A stretch of DNA of 64,000 nt, taken from G11 sp947167445. GTDB lineage: Bacteria > Bacillota > Clostridia > Lachnospirales > Lachnospiraceae. Shown here one piece after another: positions 35,317 through 43,280 of this stretch (its first letter is position 1; the number at the start of each line of letters is the position of its first letter). The notes below the pieces were generated by a model. The model saw nothing but the letters and a program-made list of their open reading frames with translations. It had not been told where the DNA came from and ran no database searches. The translations under genes and the position numbers were made by a program. The DNA lies in the NCBI GenBank assembly GCA_947167445.1, contig CAMVID010000008.1, positions 1 to 64,000 on the forward strand. Direction: 5' to 3'.

Positions 35317-36027
35317 CTAGTTCATATCTATTACCGCAACCTTATCCACTGCAGAGTAAAGCAGTGCCTCTCCGGTGTTGGTGTAAAGGACATCTAGGCC
35401 CAGATTGAGAAGGAATCCGGATTTTCCCTCGGCGGTAACCAAAACATCGTTGATTCCCACCACGTTGTCCTCGTCTGTTTCACTGTTGTGATATTCAACA
35501 CTTCCCGCATATCTCACCTTCACATATGAAAGTGCGGGAAGGTCTGTTGTAACATTACCGATACGCAGTTTGACAGGCTCAAGGAAGATGTACAAATCCG
35601 AGCCGTCGTAGAGAAAGCCGCCATAGCTCTGGGCCTTCTTCTCTCCCGAAGTAAAAGTAACCCTGCCGGTGTCCTCGGTAACGGTGGTAAAATAGTTGAT
35701 TCTCTTAACGTCAGTTCCCTCGGAAGGAACCATGAGAAGCATGTTGCAGGGAAGAGATAGTTTGGTCTCCCCCTTGTACAAAAACGGAGTTTCCGCAACG
35801 GGCCTGCCTTCTGCGGTAACACTTCCTCCGTTCTCTCTGAAAACCGTGTCTGCGGAGTAATTTAATTCGGTGCCCTCAAAGAACTGATGAAGCTCCGTAT
35901 TAGGCCTGAATGCAGCCAAACCGTCAACATACCAGAACACAAAAAGGGCCAGCACAAGTAATAAAACTCCTGCCACACCTATTTCTATCATGGTCACTGC
36001 TTTCATTGGTTTAGATCTGTATATCAT
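35317..36027 (-). CDS. Membrane-anchored 236-residue extracytoplasmic protein of the ATPase operon
   Basis: A short cytoplasmic N-terminus is followed by one membrane helix at about 15-32 (IGVAGVLLLVLALFVFWYV), then an extracytoplasmic beta-rich domain of about 200 residues. Topology and general layout resemble the N-terminal parts of the three large proteins of this operon, though similarity is too weak for me to claim homology. Its ATG overlaps the stop of the upstream membrane protein gene by four bases, so the two products are probably made in equal amounts. I do not recognise the family. It may be a membrane-proximal adaptor between motor and giant protein. Confidence 0.78.
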   Translation of the reverse strand: MIYRSKPMKAVTMIEIGVAGVLLLVLALFVFWYVDGLAAFRPNTELHQFFEGTELNYSADTVFRENGGSVTAEGRPVAETPFLYKGETKLSLPCNMLLMVPSEGTDVKRINYFTTVTEDTGRVTFTSGEKKAQSYGGFLYDGSDLYIFLEPVKLRIGNVTTDLPALSYVKVRYAGSVEYHNSETDEDNVVGINDVLVTAEGKSGFLLNLGLDVLYTNTGEALLYSAVDKVAVIDMN

Positions 36028-36569
36028 GCGTTAACCTTCCCTCCGTCATCACGGCTTTCAATAATGTTGTAGACGCAACCCATAAGGTCATACAGCGCAT
36101 AAAGCACCAGAAAGATTGCCAAAAAGATAAGTGCAATCATAATCTTCACATCAAAAAGAACATTCTCAAGATATGAAATAAGGAATCCCGATACATATAA
36201 AAGTCCCATAATAAGCGCAGCATTGAACACGCTCACAAGCATTTCCTTAAGCCTTCTTCTGCACAGTCCATAGATGAGCACAAGGCTTCCGTACATAAAG
36301 ATATGGACGGGGTAAACCTGGCCCTTGGCAATCAGTAAAGAAATAACCAGATAGAATTTAATCAGGCACATGGCAAGAAGCACCGAGTCCATCATCCTTG
36401 CTCCGTAGAAAAAACCGATTACTCTCAAATTTCCCTTTTGCCATGAAAACTTGCGGCAAAGGACCAAAAGCACAGCGAGCAAAACTACGGTACCCACGGC
36501 AGTAACAATCATCATGGTCTTAAGGAGAATTATCTGATTGATTATTTTCCCCACTAAAGTTTCTGTCAT
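36024..36569 (-). CDS. Five-helix membrane protein of the ATPase operon (possible stator)
   Basis: The 181 residues contain five hydrophobic segments, about 17-39, 58-81, 87-104, 110-133 and 139-165. Charged residues inside or beside them include Arg58 and Lys71. It occupies a place among the F1-like genes but lacks the subunit a signature (an essential Arg in a SLRLFGN-like helix), and I see no similarity to AtpB or AtpI. It overlaps both neighbours by four bases. By position and topology it is the best candidate for a membrane stator or anchoring part replacing subunit a. That is inference only. Confidence 0.75.
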   Translation of the reverse strand: MTETLVGKIINQIILLKTMMIVTAVGTVVLLAVLLVLCRKFSWQKGNLRVIGFFYGARMMDSVLLAMCLIKFYLVISLLIAKGQVYPVHIFMYGSLVLIYGLCRRRLKEMLVSVFNAALIMGLLYVSGFLISYLENVLFDVKIMIALIFLAIFLVLYALYDLMGCVYNIIESRDDGGKVNA

Positions 36570-36856
36570 AGTTTGTGATCCTCAATCAAAAGGTAAAAAC
36601 TATTCTTCTTATGCATGTAAAAACCGTGGATGGGCTCGAATCTTATTACATCAGACTCTGTTACCATCTCTACGCTTCCCGAAATCTCTCCAATGAGAGG
36701 CATGTAATCTTCCATGATAAGAATGTTGTAATCTTTGCTGACAACACGAATCATCCGGATGTCCTCAAAGGTTTGCATTCCCTTCACTCTGTCCACCACT
36801 CTGGCACTTATTTTGTATGGAATTTCATATTCATCTACTAATGTATTCTTCAGCAT
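36566..36856 (-). CDS. F1-like ATPase epsilon subunit, N-terminal domain only
   Basis: The 96-residue product fits the N-terminal beta-sandwich of F1 epsilon: YNILIMEDYMPLIGEISGSV corresponds to the region that in normal subunits reads like GDIGILPGHAPLIGELKPG. The C-terminal pair of helices (about 45 residues), which in ATP synthases inhibits hydrolysis, is missing. Losing it fits an enzyme that hydrolyses ATP freely. The start overlaps the beta gene by 26 bases and the stop overlaps the next gene by four, as in a coupled operon. Similarity is weak, so position after beta is part of the evidence. Confidence 0.7.
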   Translation of the reverse strand: MLKNTLVDEYEIPYKISARVVDRVKGMQTFEDIRMIRVVSKDYNILIMEDYMPLIGEISGSVEMVTESDVIRFEPIHGFYMHKKNSFYLLIEDHKL

Positions 36857-38210
36857 TAAACTTACCTATATACAGGAAATTGGATTCGTCGATTCCGTCG
36901 TATGCTCCGGAAATAATGTTCTCGACATCGTCCAAAATATCGTCTATGTGTACCAGTTCACCCTTGATTCCCGTGTAGTTCTCGGCAACGAACATGGGCT
37001 GTGTAAAGTAGTTACGAAGCTTTCTTGTACGATAGAAAACGTTGGTATCAGCCACTGAAAGTTCATCTATACCAAGAACGGCGATAATCTCTTCAAGTTC
37101 ACGATAACGGGAGTAGTATCTTAAAACTTCCTCAACGAGTCTGTAGTGTCTTTCACCGATTTTGTCTATATCGATGAGCTTACTTGTTGTTGAGAAAACA
37201 TCTACCGCAGGATACAGACCTTTCTCTGCAACCTTTCTGTCAAGAACAATCTGTCCGTCAAGGTGAGCCTGAATTGTAAGAACCGCCTGGTCGGTAACAT
37301 CATCTGCAGGGATGTAAATTGCCTGGAATGATGTGATGGAACCGTTTGGTGTGGAGTTGATTCTCTCTTCCACGTCACTTATGGCGGTTTCAATGTTTGC
37401 GGGGTAACCGTTCTCAATGGGGATACGGCTAAGCTCTGCATTAATCTCACTCATGGCCTGAACGTATCTGTAAATGTTATCTACGAAAAGGAGAACATCC
37501 TGGTTTTTCTCATCTCGAAGGTACTCCGCCAGGGTAAGACCCGAGAATATGGCCTTTGATCTGGTGGCTGAGTTCTCTCCCATCTGTCCGAAAACAACAG
37601 ACATCTTATCAAGGAGGTTTGCGGAAAGCATTTCGTCGTATAACTCCTTACCTTCCCTTGAACGCTCGCCGACGCCGACGAAAACAGAGTTGGAATTAAG
37701 GCCCGTATATACGTTATGGATAAGCTCTTTGATAAGAACTGTTTTACCTACGCCGGCACCACCCAAAAGGCCCATTTTGAAGCCCTTTTGCATGGGAGCG
37801 AAGAAGTCAAGAACCTTGATTCCAGTCCAGAGAATTCCACCATTAAGGTTGATTTCCTCAAGAGTCAGGTTTCTGTTATAAACGTTTCTCTTATGTACTT
37901 CCTCTATCTGCGAGTCATCAAGAAGCTTTCCGTATGAATCGAATACCTTTCCGAGAATTTCATCGTTGTACTGAATTTCAAGTCCGTGTTCCGCCTTGTA
38001 AACATCAAGGCCCTTCTTAAGGCCCACAACGTTCTGGAAAGGAATTGCGGAAATAACGTTTCCGTCCTCTTCCACTACCTCAAACTCGATTCTTCTTCCT
38101 TTACTGTTGGTATAGAGAATATCCCGGTACTTAATCTTCTCGTCGTTTATAAGCACCTGTATATTAAGTTCTGATACCGATATAATCTTGCCTACGGCTG
38201 TCTCGCTCAC
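36831..38210 (-). CDS. F1-like ATPase beta subunit (catalytic)
   Basis: This 459-residue protein keeps the catalytic set of F1 beta. It has the P-loop GGAGVGKTVLIKELIHN near residue 150, the catalytic Glu in GVGERSREGKELY near 182, FVDNIYRYVQAMSEINAELS near 237-260 (Walker B Asp in LLFVDN), and an adenine-pocket region near 340. The DELSEED lever, which drives gamma, reads DELSVAD. Overall identity to true AtpD is clearly lower than usual, and no canonical a subunit is encoded here. I therefore call it F1-like and give no gene symbol. It should hydrolyse ATP. Its ATG overlaps the preceding 67-codon gene by four bases. Confidence 0.92.
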   Translation of the reverse strand: MSETAVGKIISVSELNIQVLINDEKIKYRDILYTNSKGRRIEFEVVEEDGNVISAIPFQNVVGLKKGLDVYKAEHGLEIQYNDEILGKVFDSYGKLLDDSQIEEVHKRNVYNRNLTLEEINLNGGILWTGIKVLDFFAPMQKGFKMGLLGGAGVGKTVLIKELIHNVYTGLNSNSVFVGVGERSREGKELYDEMLSANLLDKMSVVFGQMGENSATRSKAIFSGLTLAEYLRDEKNQDVLLFVDNIYRYVQAMSEINAELSRIPIENGYPANIETAISDVEERINSTPNGSITSFQAIYIPADDVTDQAVLTIQAHLDGQIVLDRKVAEKGLYPAVDVFSTTSKLIDIDKIGERHYRLVEEVLRYYSRYRELEEIIAVLGIDELSVADTNVFYRTRKLRNYFTQPMFVAENYTGIKGELVHIDDILDDVENIISGAYDGIDESNFLYIGKFNAEEYISR

Positions 38211-38410
38211 GTATATGCCCTCCGATTAAATGTTTTGCTGTTTTGCTTTTGAGGTTTGCCGGGTATTCCCCTGTTGCACCTTAAATCCGTTACAATCCGG
38301 TTTAAAGGAGTGTCGTTGGGGGTTGCCCCTGCCTCCTTAAAAACCTTCTGCAAAATTCGATCAGCGTCTTTTACCTTCATCTTAAATTCGCATTCGCTTC
38401 CGATGCACAT
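38207..38410 (-). CDS. Unknown 67-residue protein between gamma-like and beta-like genes
   Basis: A small basic protein (core DADRILQKVFKEAGATPND, Arg/Lys-rich C-terminal 25 residues) is encoded exactly where ATP synthase operons have no gene. It is supported by GGGAGGG six bases before the ATG and by a four-base overlap with the beta-like gene. It has no membrane segment. The helix at the start and the basic tail would suit a protein that binds another subunit or the membrane surface. I recognise no family. It may be a specific part or assembly factor of this ATPase. Confidence 0.65.
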   Translation of the reverse strand: MCIGSECEFKMKVKDADRILQKVFKEAGATPNDTPLNRIVTDLRCNRGIPGKPQKQNSKTFNRRAYT

Positions 38411-38427
38411 TAAAGACCCTCCCGTTT

Positions 38428-39225
38428 TTAATACGCCCTCGTCTTCGTATAGTTATCCAAAACCTTGGCAAACTGCTTGTCTTTGTTCCGACGTCTCTCT
38501 TCCATAAGCCTTATTTCATCCCTCTCATCAAGCTTATTTAAGGACTCGGTTGTTACATTCTGTCTTGATATATTCTCCGATGCATAGCTTGCCGCTGCTG
38601 CAATTTCCATGGAGTATTTCACGTACAGGACAACCATGTTCACAAGAAGATCATCCACATTCCCCTCGAACGAGAAGTCTTCTTTATAGTCATCCTCTTC
38701 ATTGGCTTCACCCTTCGGAACCGGGTAAATCTGCTTGTCAACAAGCGCCACCTGTGAGGAATTGTAGTAATGGTTATAGACTATTGAAATCTTTGAATAT
38801 CGGCGTTCCCTTATGGCTTCCTCGAGAAGCCCCATTACCTTGCCGTTATCCTCGTCGTACTCTTCCCTTGTTTGAAAAAGCAGAAGCTTCTCCTTATCGG
38901 AAGGTTTGATTTTTCTTCCGATTACTATCTGCTTCACATCCCTCTCTGCATCTCCTGCCTGATCTCCCAATGTCTTTTTGACCAGAGCATTCAAGTTGCT
39001 GCAAAAGCCCATATCGGAACCTATATAGATGTTCAGTTCCGGCTTTGTGGGGTCAACCTTGTGCATCTTATAATCCAGGGAAATGTTTCTGTTGTTGACT
39101 ATGTTGTCAATCATCCTAGTAAGAATCTGCTCCATGGCTGTGTACTTCTTGGACTTGTTTCTTGACTTGTCCACCCTTAAAAGGGAGTGGAAGTTCATAA
39201 CCTTAACGACGCTTCTTATACTCAT
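38428..39225 (-). CDS. F1-like ATPase gamma subunit (rotor shaft)
   Basis: The 265-residue product fits F1 gamma in order and layout. An N-terminal helix comes first, then a Rossmann-like core with IYIGSDMGFCSNLNALV (normal gamma: TSDRGLCGGLN), and the C-terminal helix contains AAAASYASENISRQNVT (normal gamma: MAMKNASENA, then SLTLTYNK). The N-terminal helix is much changed from the usual IKxRIxSVxNTxKIT pattern. The C-terminus is long and charged (RLMEERRRNKDKQFAKVL). Gamma turns inside the alpha/beta ring and transmits torque to the c ring. The gene overlaps the alpha-like gene by four bases. Confidence 0.85.
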   Translation of the reverse strand: MSIRSVVKVMNFHSLLRVDKSRNKSKKYTAMEQILTRMIDNIVNNRNISLDYKMHKVDPTKPELNIYIGSDMGFCSNLNALVKKTLGDQAGDAERDVKQIVIGRKIKPSDKEKLLLFQTREEYDEDNGKVMGLLEEAIRERRYSKISIVYNHYYNSSQVALVDKQIYPVPKGEANEEDDYKEDFSFEGNVDDLLVNMVVLYVKYSMEIAAAASYASENISRQNVTTESLNKLDERDEIRLMEERRRNKDKQFAKVLDNYTKTRAY

Positions 39226-40547
39226 ACAAAGTCTCCGACTACTTCCATGAAATCTTCTTTAATTTCTTCCGGCGTTCTGGGTGAAAACTTATATTGCAAA
39301 AGTCTCTCCTGAAGTCTCTCGCCCTCCTCGATGTTGGCCTGCATTTCAGGGCTCATTTCATCGATGTTGGCAAGCTGATAAACTTCCTTTGTTTCCAAAT
39401 AGCTTAAGAACTTACGTCTTACCACTGCGCCAATCTTTTTCATGTTGGCTTCCTGTACGGCACCGCCCAAACGTGATACGGAAAGACCGTAGTTGATGGC
39501 GGGCTTTAAGCCCTTTTCAAAGTTCTTTCTTGAGAGAACCAACTGTCCGTCTGTAATGGAAATGATATTGGTTGAAATGTAATCCGTAATGTCTCCGCCT
39601 CTGGTTTCGACAATGGGAAGGATTGTGATAGAGCCTCCGTCCTTGTGCTGGCATCCCTTCTCAAGAAGTCTTGAATGGGTGTAGAAAATATCAGGGGGAT
39701 AAGCATCACGTCCCGGTATTTTACCTGCAAGAAGTGAAATCTCTCTGTGGATGTCTGCATGGGATTTCAGGTCATCTATTACCACCAGAACATCCTGGCC
39801 CTCCCGCATGTACATTTCCGCAATGGAAAGTCCCGCATAGGGAGTAAAGAACGATACCGGCGGCTCATCATCGTTGAATGCCGCAAGAATCAATGTATAC
39901 TCCATGGCGCCCTTCTTCATGAGATTGTCGTACAGCTCACGGATATTCTTCTTCGTTTTGTTGACTGCTACGTAGATACAGATAACGTTTCTGTCCTTCT
40001 GGTTGACGATGGTATCGATGGCTATCTGGGTTTTACCCGTCTTTTTGTCACCGATAATCAACTGTCTCTGGCCGTATCCTATGGGGTAGATAAGGTCGAT
40101 ACCTGCGATTCCGGTGTAAAAAGGTCTCGAAACCTCACCTCTTTCCATGATTGGGATTGCGGGGGTCTCAATCATACAGGGGCGAAGGTTTTCAAACTTT
40201 TCGCCCACCAGTCTGTCTTCCCCGAAGATATCCACGATATGGCCGAGGGCGGCTTTGGAGTACATGGCACAGAAATCATACCCCGTAGTCACTACCTCGT
40301 CTCCAACGTATATGGCGTCAATTCTCTGAAGAAGTGCAACCATTACAGAGTTTTTACCGATGGAGGTGACATATCCCACTGAGTGATTGGCAATAACAAC
40401 CCTTTCGTAAAAACCAACCTGCTCAAGTCCGACCACCTCTAGAATGTAGTCTTTGACTTTTGAGACATAGCCAACCTCATAGATATTTTTCATGTCCTTC
40501 ATGTTGCGTAATTTGGCGTTAACAAGATTTTCAATATATGTGCTCAT
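39222..40547 (-). CDS. F1-like ATPase alpha subunit
   Basis: I start at 40547 (MSTYIENLVNAKL), preceded by GAGGAAG. The frame extends 11 codons further into the upstream gene. The product has about 441 residues, some 60 shorter than AtpA. It keeps the regulatory P-loop GDKKTGKTQIAID near residue 160 and the arginine finger context GLSVSRLGGAVQEAN near 360, which in F1 completes the catalytic site on the beta subunit. The N-terminal beta barrel and C-terminal helical domain are present but short. With the beta-like gene it should form a hexamer. It overlaps the b-delta gene (17 bases) and the gamma gene (4 bases). Confidence 0.92.
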   Translation of the reverse strand: MSTYIENLVNAKLRNMKDMKNIYEVGYVSKVKDYILEVVGLEQVGFYERVVIANHSVGYVTSIGKNSVMVALLQRIDAIYVGDEVVTTGYDFCAMYSKAALGHIVDIFGEDRLVGEKFENLRPCMIETPAIPIMERGEVSRPFYTGIAGIDLIYPIGYGQRQLIIGDKKTGKTQIAIDTIVNQKDRNVICIYVAVNKTKKNIRELYDNLMKKGAMEYTLILAAFNDDEPPVSFFTPYAGLSIAEMYMREGQDVLVVIDDLKSHADIHREISLLAGKIPGRDAYPPDIFYTHSRLLEKGCQHKDGGSITILPIVETRGGDITDYISTNIISITDGQLVLSRKNFEKGLKPAINYGLSVSRLGGAVQEANMKKIGAVVRRKFLSYLETKEVYQLANIDEMSPEMQANIEEGERLQERLLQYKFSPRTPEEIKEDFMEVVGDFV

Positions 40548-41346
40548 TCTTCTTCCTCGATTTGTAGATGCTGTAGTCATACAGTCTGCCCTGGTATACT
40601 ATTCGAATACCCTCGCAGACATTCTTATCGAACATACAAACCACGTTGTCGGCAACGTTGTCGTAATTCTCGTCTTCTTCTCCAAGGTAAGCTTTCAGCT
40701 CAGGGGTCTGAATACTTACCGTCTGCTTAAGCCATGAAATAAAATCAAGGATGTCAAACTCTTCGATTTCATCCATGGGCTCAATGAACTCACCAAGAAG
40801 TGCCTTTTCCTTTTTCTTCAGCGAATCATATAAAACCTTTAACTGCTCGGTTTTCTCCAAAGTACAAAGGTCGTAGATTGCGTTGAAATTTAGAAGCTCC
40901 AGTATGGATTTGGCTGCGTTGTAGCGCTCCAAATTGCCGTGGTAAGGAAACTTTTCAAGCACAGTCTTTATAATGGAGCTCTTATCCATAACAAGCAGGT
41001 TTTTGGCCGTTTTGTAATCGGCAAAGAACCCGTTGTCGATGTAATGAGATACAGGAATGTAAGCATCTCTTATTACGGGACGAGGCTTGTAGAATCTTGA
41101 TACCTGCATGGCATTGTAGTCCTGCTTTAAAATCTTGATTCTTTGTTCCACCTCTTCCTTGGACTCTTTCAGTTCTTCCAGCTCATTCATTTTCTTTTTG
41201 AAGTCACTGTCAAACTCCTTCAGTTTTGAAAGGAAGTAGACATTGACCTTCTTACTGGCATTCTCCGTGACAATCCTTAAGGAGGCCGTGACAAAGTAAA
41301 TCATGACCGCCATAATCACGAAAATCGCTATAAATACAGCTATCAT
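40531..41346 (-). CDS. F-type ATPase b-delta fusion (peripheral stalk)
   Basis: Residues 1-22 form a single membrane helix, and 30-80 a charged coiled coil (SKLKEFDSDFKKKMNELEEL), as in subunit b. The remaining part is mostly helical and ends FDKNVCEGIRIVYQGRLYDY followed by SIYKSRK. This resembles the delta C-terminus, where a D-x-x-x-x-G-G-hydrophobic strand and a D-x-S turn occur. A b-delta fusion placed between c and alpha genes takes the place of separate atpF and atpH. It should hold the alpha/beta ring still against the membrane. Sequence similarity is weak, and the assignment leans on gene order. Confidence 0.75.
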   Translation of the reverse strand: MIAVFIAIFVIMAVMIYFVTASLRIVTENASKKVNVYFLSKLKEFDSDFKKKMNELEELKESKEEVEQRIKILKQDYNAMQVSRFYKPRPVIRDAYIPVSHYIDNGFFADYKTAKNLLVMDKSSIIKTVLEKFPYHGNLERYNAAKSILELLNFNAIYDLCTLEKTEQLKVLYDSLKKKEKALLGEFIEPMDEIEEFDILDFISWLKQTVSIQTPELKAYLGEEDENYDNVADNVVCMFDKNVCEGIRIVYQGRLYDYSIYKSRKKNEHIY

Positions 41347-41359
41347 GTGCTATCTCCGA

Positions 41360-41605
41360 TCAGATTGAAAAAGGATTAAAGAACAGTAATACAAGTACAA
41401 ATGCAAAGAGCAAGAGTAAAAGCAAGGTTATGATAATAGCCACAAACATAACTGACTGAACTACGTCACTCTTTGTCTCCGGATTACGTCCGATGGCTTC
41501 CGCCACCTTTGCACCCAGAATCCCCAATCCGATTCCCGAGCCTAAAAAAGCCATGCCAAGAATCAGCCCTACCGCATGCATTGTTTCCGCTAAAATTGAA
41601 TCCAT
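41360..41605 (-). CDS. F-type ATPase c subunit lacking the ion-binding carboxylate
   Basis: From the ATG at 41605 (GGAGG five bases before it) the product has 81 residues in two membrane helices. Helix 1 keeps the packing motif GSGIGLGILGAKVAEAIG, and the loop RNPE matches the RQPE loop that touches gamma/epsilon. Helix 2 reads MFVAIIITLLLLLLFAFVLV. The position that is Glu or Asp in ion-translocating c subunits is Thr, and there is no acidic residue anywhere in this helix. A ring can probably form, but it should not carry protons or sodium in the normal way. In line with this, no subunit a gene is present. Confidence 0.88.
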   Translation of the reverse strand: MDSILAETMHAVGLILGMAFLGSGIGLGILGAKVAEAIGRNPETKSDVVQSVMFVAIIITLLLLLLFAFVLVLLFFNPFSI

Positions 41606-41633
41606 ATTTTCCTCCAATCAGAAATTAATCTAT

Positions 41634-43262
41634 TTAGTGTAATACTCCCGTAACTTCGGGAAGACTGCTCACAACATTCACGTTCTGATACGTTGCAGAC
41701 TCAAACTTCATTGTTAAAGGTTTATTCTCTGTTGTCTCAGAAATAGGTAATGTAAAACTCATGCTCTTGCTGTCTCCTCCGGCAGCGGCTGCTGCTCCGT
41801 CAACCTGCAAGGATGATCCCATTTTGTTTCCGTTAAAGTAAACGCCAACTGTCGCCCCCGACAGCTCATATCCGTTGTAAGACTTTACGGTATAGTTGAC
41901 GGTTACAAGAGTCTTTCCGTCTGTATCTTTGCTTGTTGAAATCTTATTAATCTCAATATATGCGATATCTGCTTTAGTGGTTACCTTGGCCACATCCTGA
42001 TTAACCGTGACAAGTTCTGTACTTCCGGTTGAATCCTTCTTATAAGCCTGATAGCCCATCTCCAGCTTGTAATTCTTGCCGGGTTCAAGGCCTGTTACCG
42101 TATACCTGGTATCGGTCTTACTAAGATGTACGGTTTCCTTCAAAGGATTGCTGGCCGCAAGGTCATAGACATTCAAAAATACATCCACGTAATCGTTTGT
42201 AAGGTCGTTTACGAAGTATTCAACGTCAATGCTTGATACGGAAGCCGTTGCTTTCTTTAAGCTGATCCACTTGGTTGCAGAAATGGAAGCATCGCTTCCT
42301 TCGCCACCTTGTCCGCCGTCTCCGCCATCGCCGCCGAGACCGCCGTTTCCGCCCTGGCCTCCGACACCGCCGGTACCGCCTGAACCTCCGGCGCCACCGT
42401 TTCCGCCAAGACCACCGTCACCGCCGAATCCGCCTGAACCTCCGGTGCCGCCTGCTCCGCCCGAGCCACCGGTACCGCCTTGTCCGCCGGTACCGCCGGC
42501 TCCTCCGTTACCACCCATGATGGTGATAACTTCGGGATTTTTGGCCATCAGCTGTGCATCAGGTTCTTCCACAATTCCCTCTGTGTACAAAAGAGGCCGT
42601 TTGGAATAGAGATTGGTGCTTCCGATAATGTTCTTTAAGCTGACTACGTTTCCGTCTTTGGCCATAAGCTCACTGCTAACGTCAAAATAAAGTCCGTCGC
42701 TTTCAAGAACAATAGGTTCAATAACATTGACGTAGTAATCATCATTCATAATCATTGCTGAGCCGCTCTTATGAATGTTGATGGTTACATACCCGTCGGA
42801 TGAAAGAGAACTGTCAGTGGAGTTAATGTCTCGCCCCGTCATTACATAAAGCCTGTCTCGAAGCTTATAAAGTGACGGTGTGTTCATGTCCTCCACAACG
42901 TTCACATCTTTTAGTTTGTCCACGGTACCATCCCCGTTGATTTTGTACGAATCCCCGTATATGGTCATGCTTGATGCTGTGGGATCGTAGATTACTGTGT
43001 TTTTACCAAGGCAATACACATCATCGTCTGCGGTTTTCAGGTAATATTTGTTGTCCCATTTCTTCCTGACCGAGCCTTCATCTGTCATGTCCACATATTC
43101 GTTATCCTCGGTATATACCGTGGAGCCGGGCGCCACGGGGTATGCTTCGTTTCGGTTTTTGACCACGAAGACAACCGCCGAAGAAAAAACCACCAGACCG
43201 GCCACAAGCATAATACCCAGCGCATTAAAAGACATGGTGTTTTGCTTACTTAACTTTCTCAC
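41634..43262 (-). CDS. Anchored 542-residue surface protein with (GGX)n domain
   Basis: The start is GTG with GAGGAAA before it. One membrane helix lies at residues 14-34 without a clear cleavage site, followed by a beta-rich domain of about 200 residues. A stretch of about 72 residues (249-322) is made of GGX triplets such as GGTGGQGGTGGSGGAGG. Such repeats can fold as a bundle of polyglycine-II helices. One or two fibronectin-III-like domains end the protein. It lies 28 bases before the c subunit gene and 18 after the 2120-residue protein gene, so it belongs to the ATPase operon. It may form the extracellular tip or a trimer-like stalk next to the ring. That is inference. Confidence 0.85.
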   Translation of the reverse strand: MRKLSKQNTMSFNALGIMLVAGLVVFSSAVVFVVKNRNEAYPVAPGSTVYTEDNEYVDMTDEGSVRKKWDNKYYLKTADDDVYCLGKNTVIYDPTASSMTIYGDSYKINGDGTVDKLKDVNVVEDMNTPSLYKLRDRLYVMTGRDINSTDSSLSSDGYVTINIHKSGSAMIMNDDYYVNVIEPIVLESDGLYFDVSSELMAKDGNVVSLKNIIGSTNLYSKRPLLYTEGIVEEPDAQLMAKNPEVITIMGGNGGAGGTGGQGGTGGSGGAGGTGGSGGFGGDGGLGGNGGAGGSGGTGGVGGQGGNGGLGGDGGDGGQGGEGSDASISATKWISLKKATASVSSIDVEYFVNDLTNDYVDVFLNVYDLAASNPLKETVHLSKTDTRYTVTGLEPGKNYKLEMGYQAYKKDSTGSTELVTVNQDVAKVTTKADIAYIEINKISTSKDTDGKTLVTVNYTVKSYNGYELSGATVGVYFNGNKMGSSLQVDGAAAAAGGDSKSMSFTLPISETTENKPLTMKFESATYQNVNVVSSLPEVTGVLH

Positions 43263-43280
43263 GTTTATTTCCTCACTTGT

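Noticed and set aside
36566..41605. Reading the ATPase genes as the ordinary ATP synthase operon (atpA-atpH)
   Set aside because: The c subunit lacks the carboxylate, no subunit a is present, epsilon is half-length, and the genes are embedded in surface-protein genes. I therefore gave no atp symbols.
42229..42609. Plus-strand Pro-rich ORF of 126 codons
   Set aside because: It is the complement of the GGX repeat (GGC/GGT codons). It has no homology-like features of its own.
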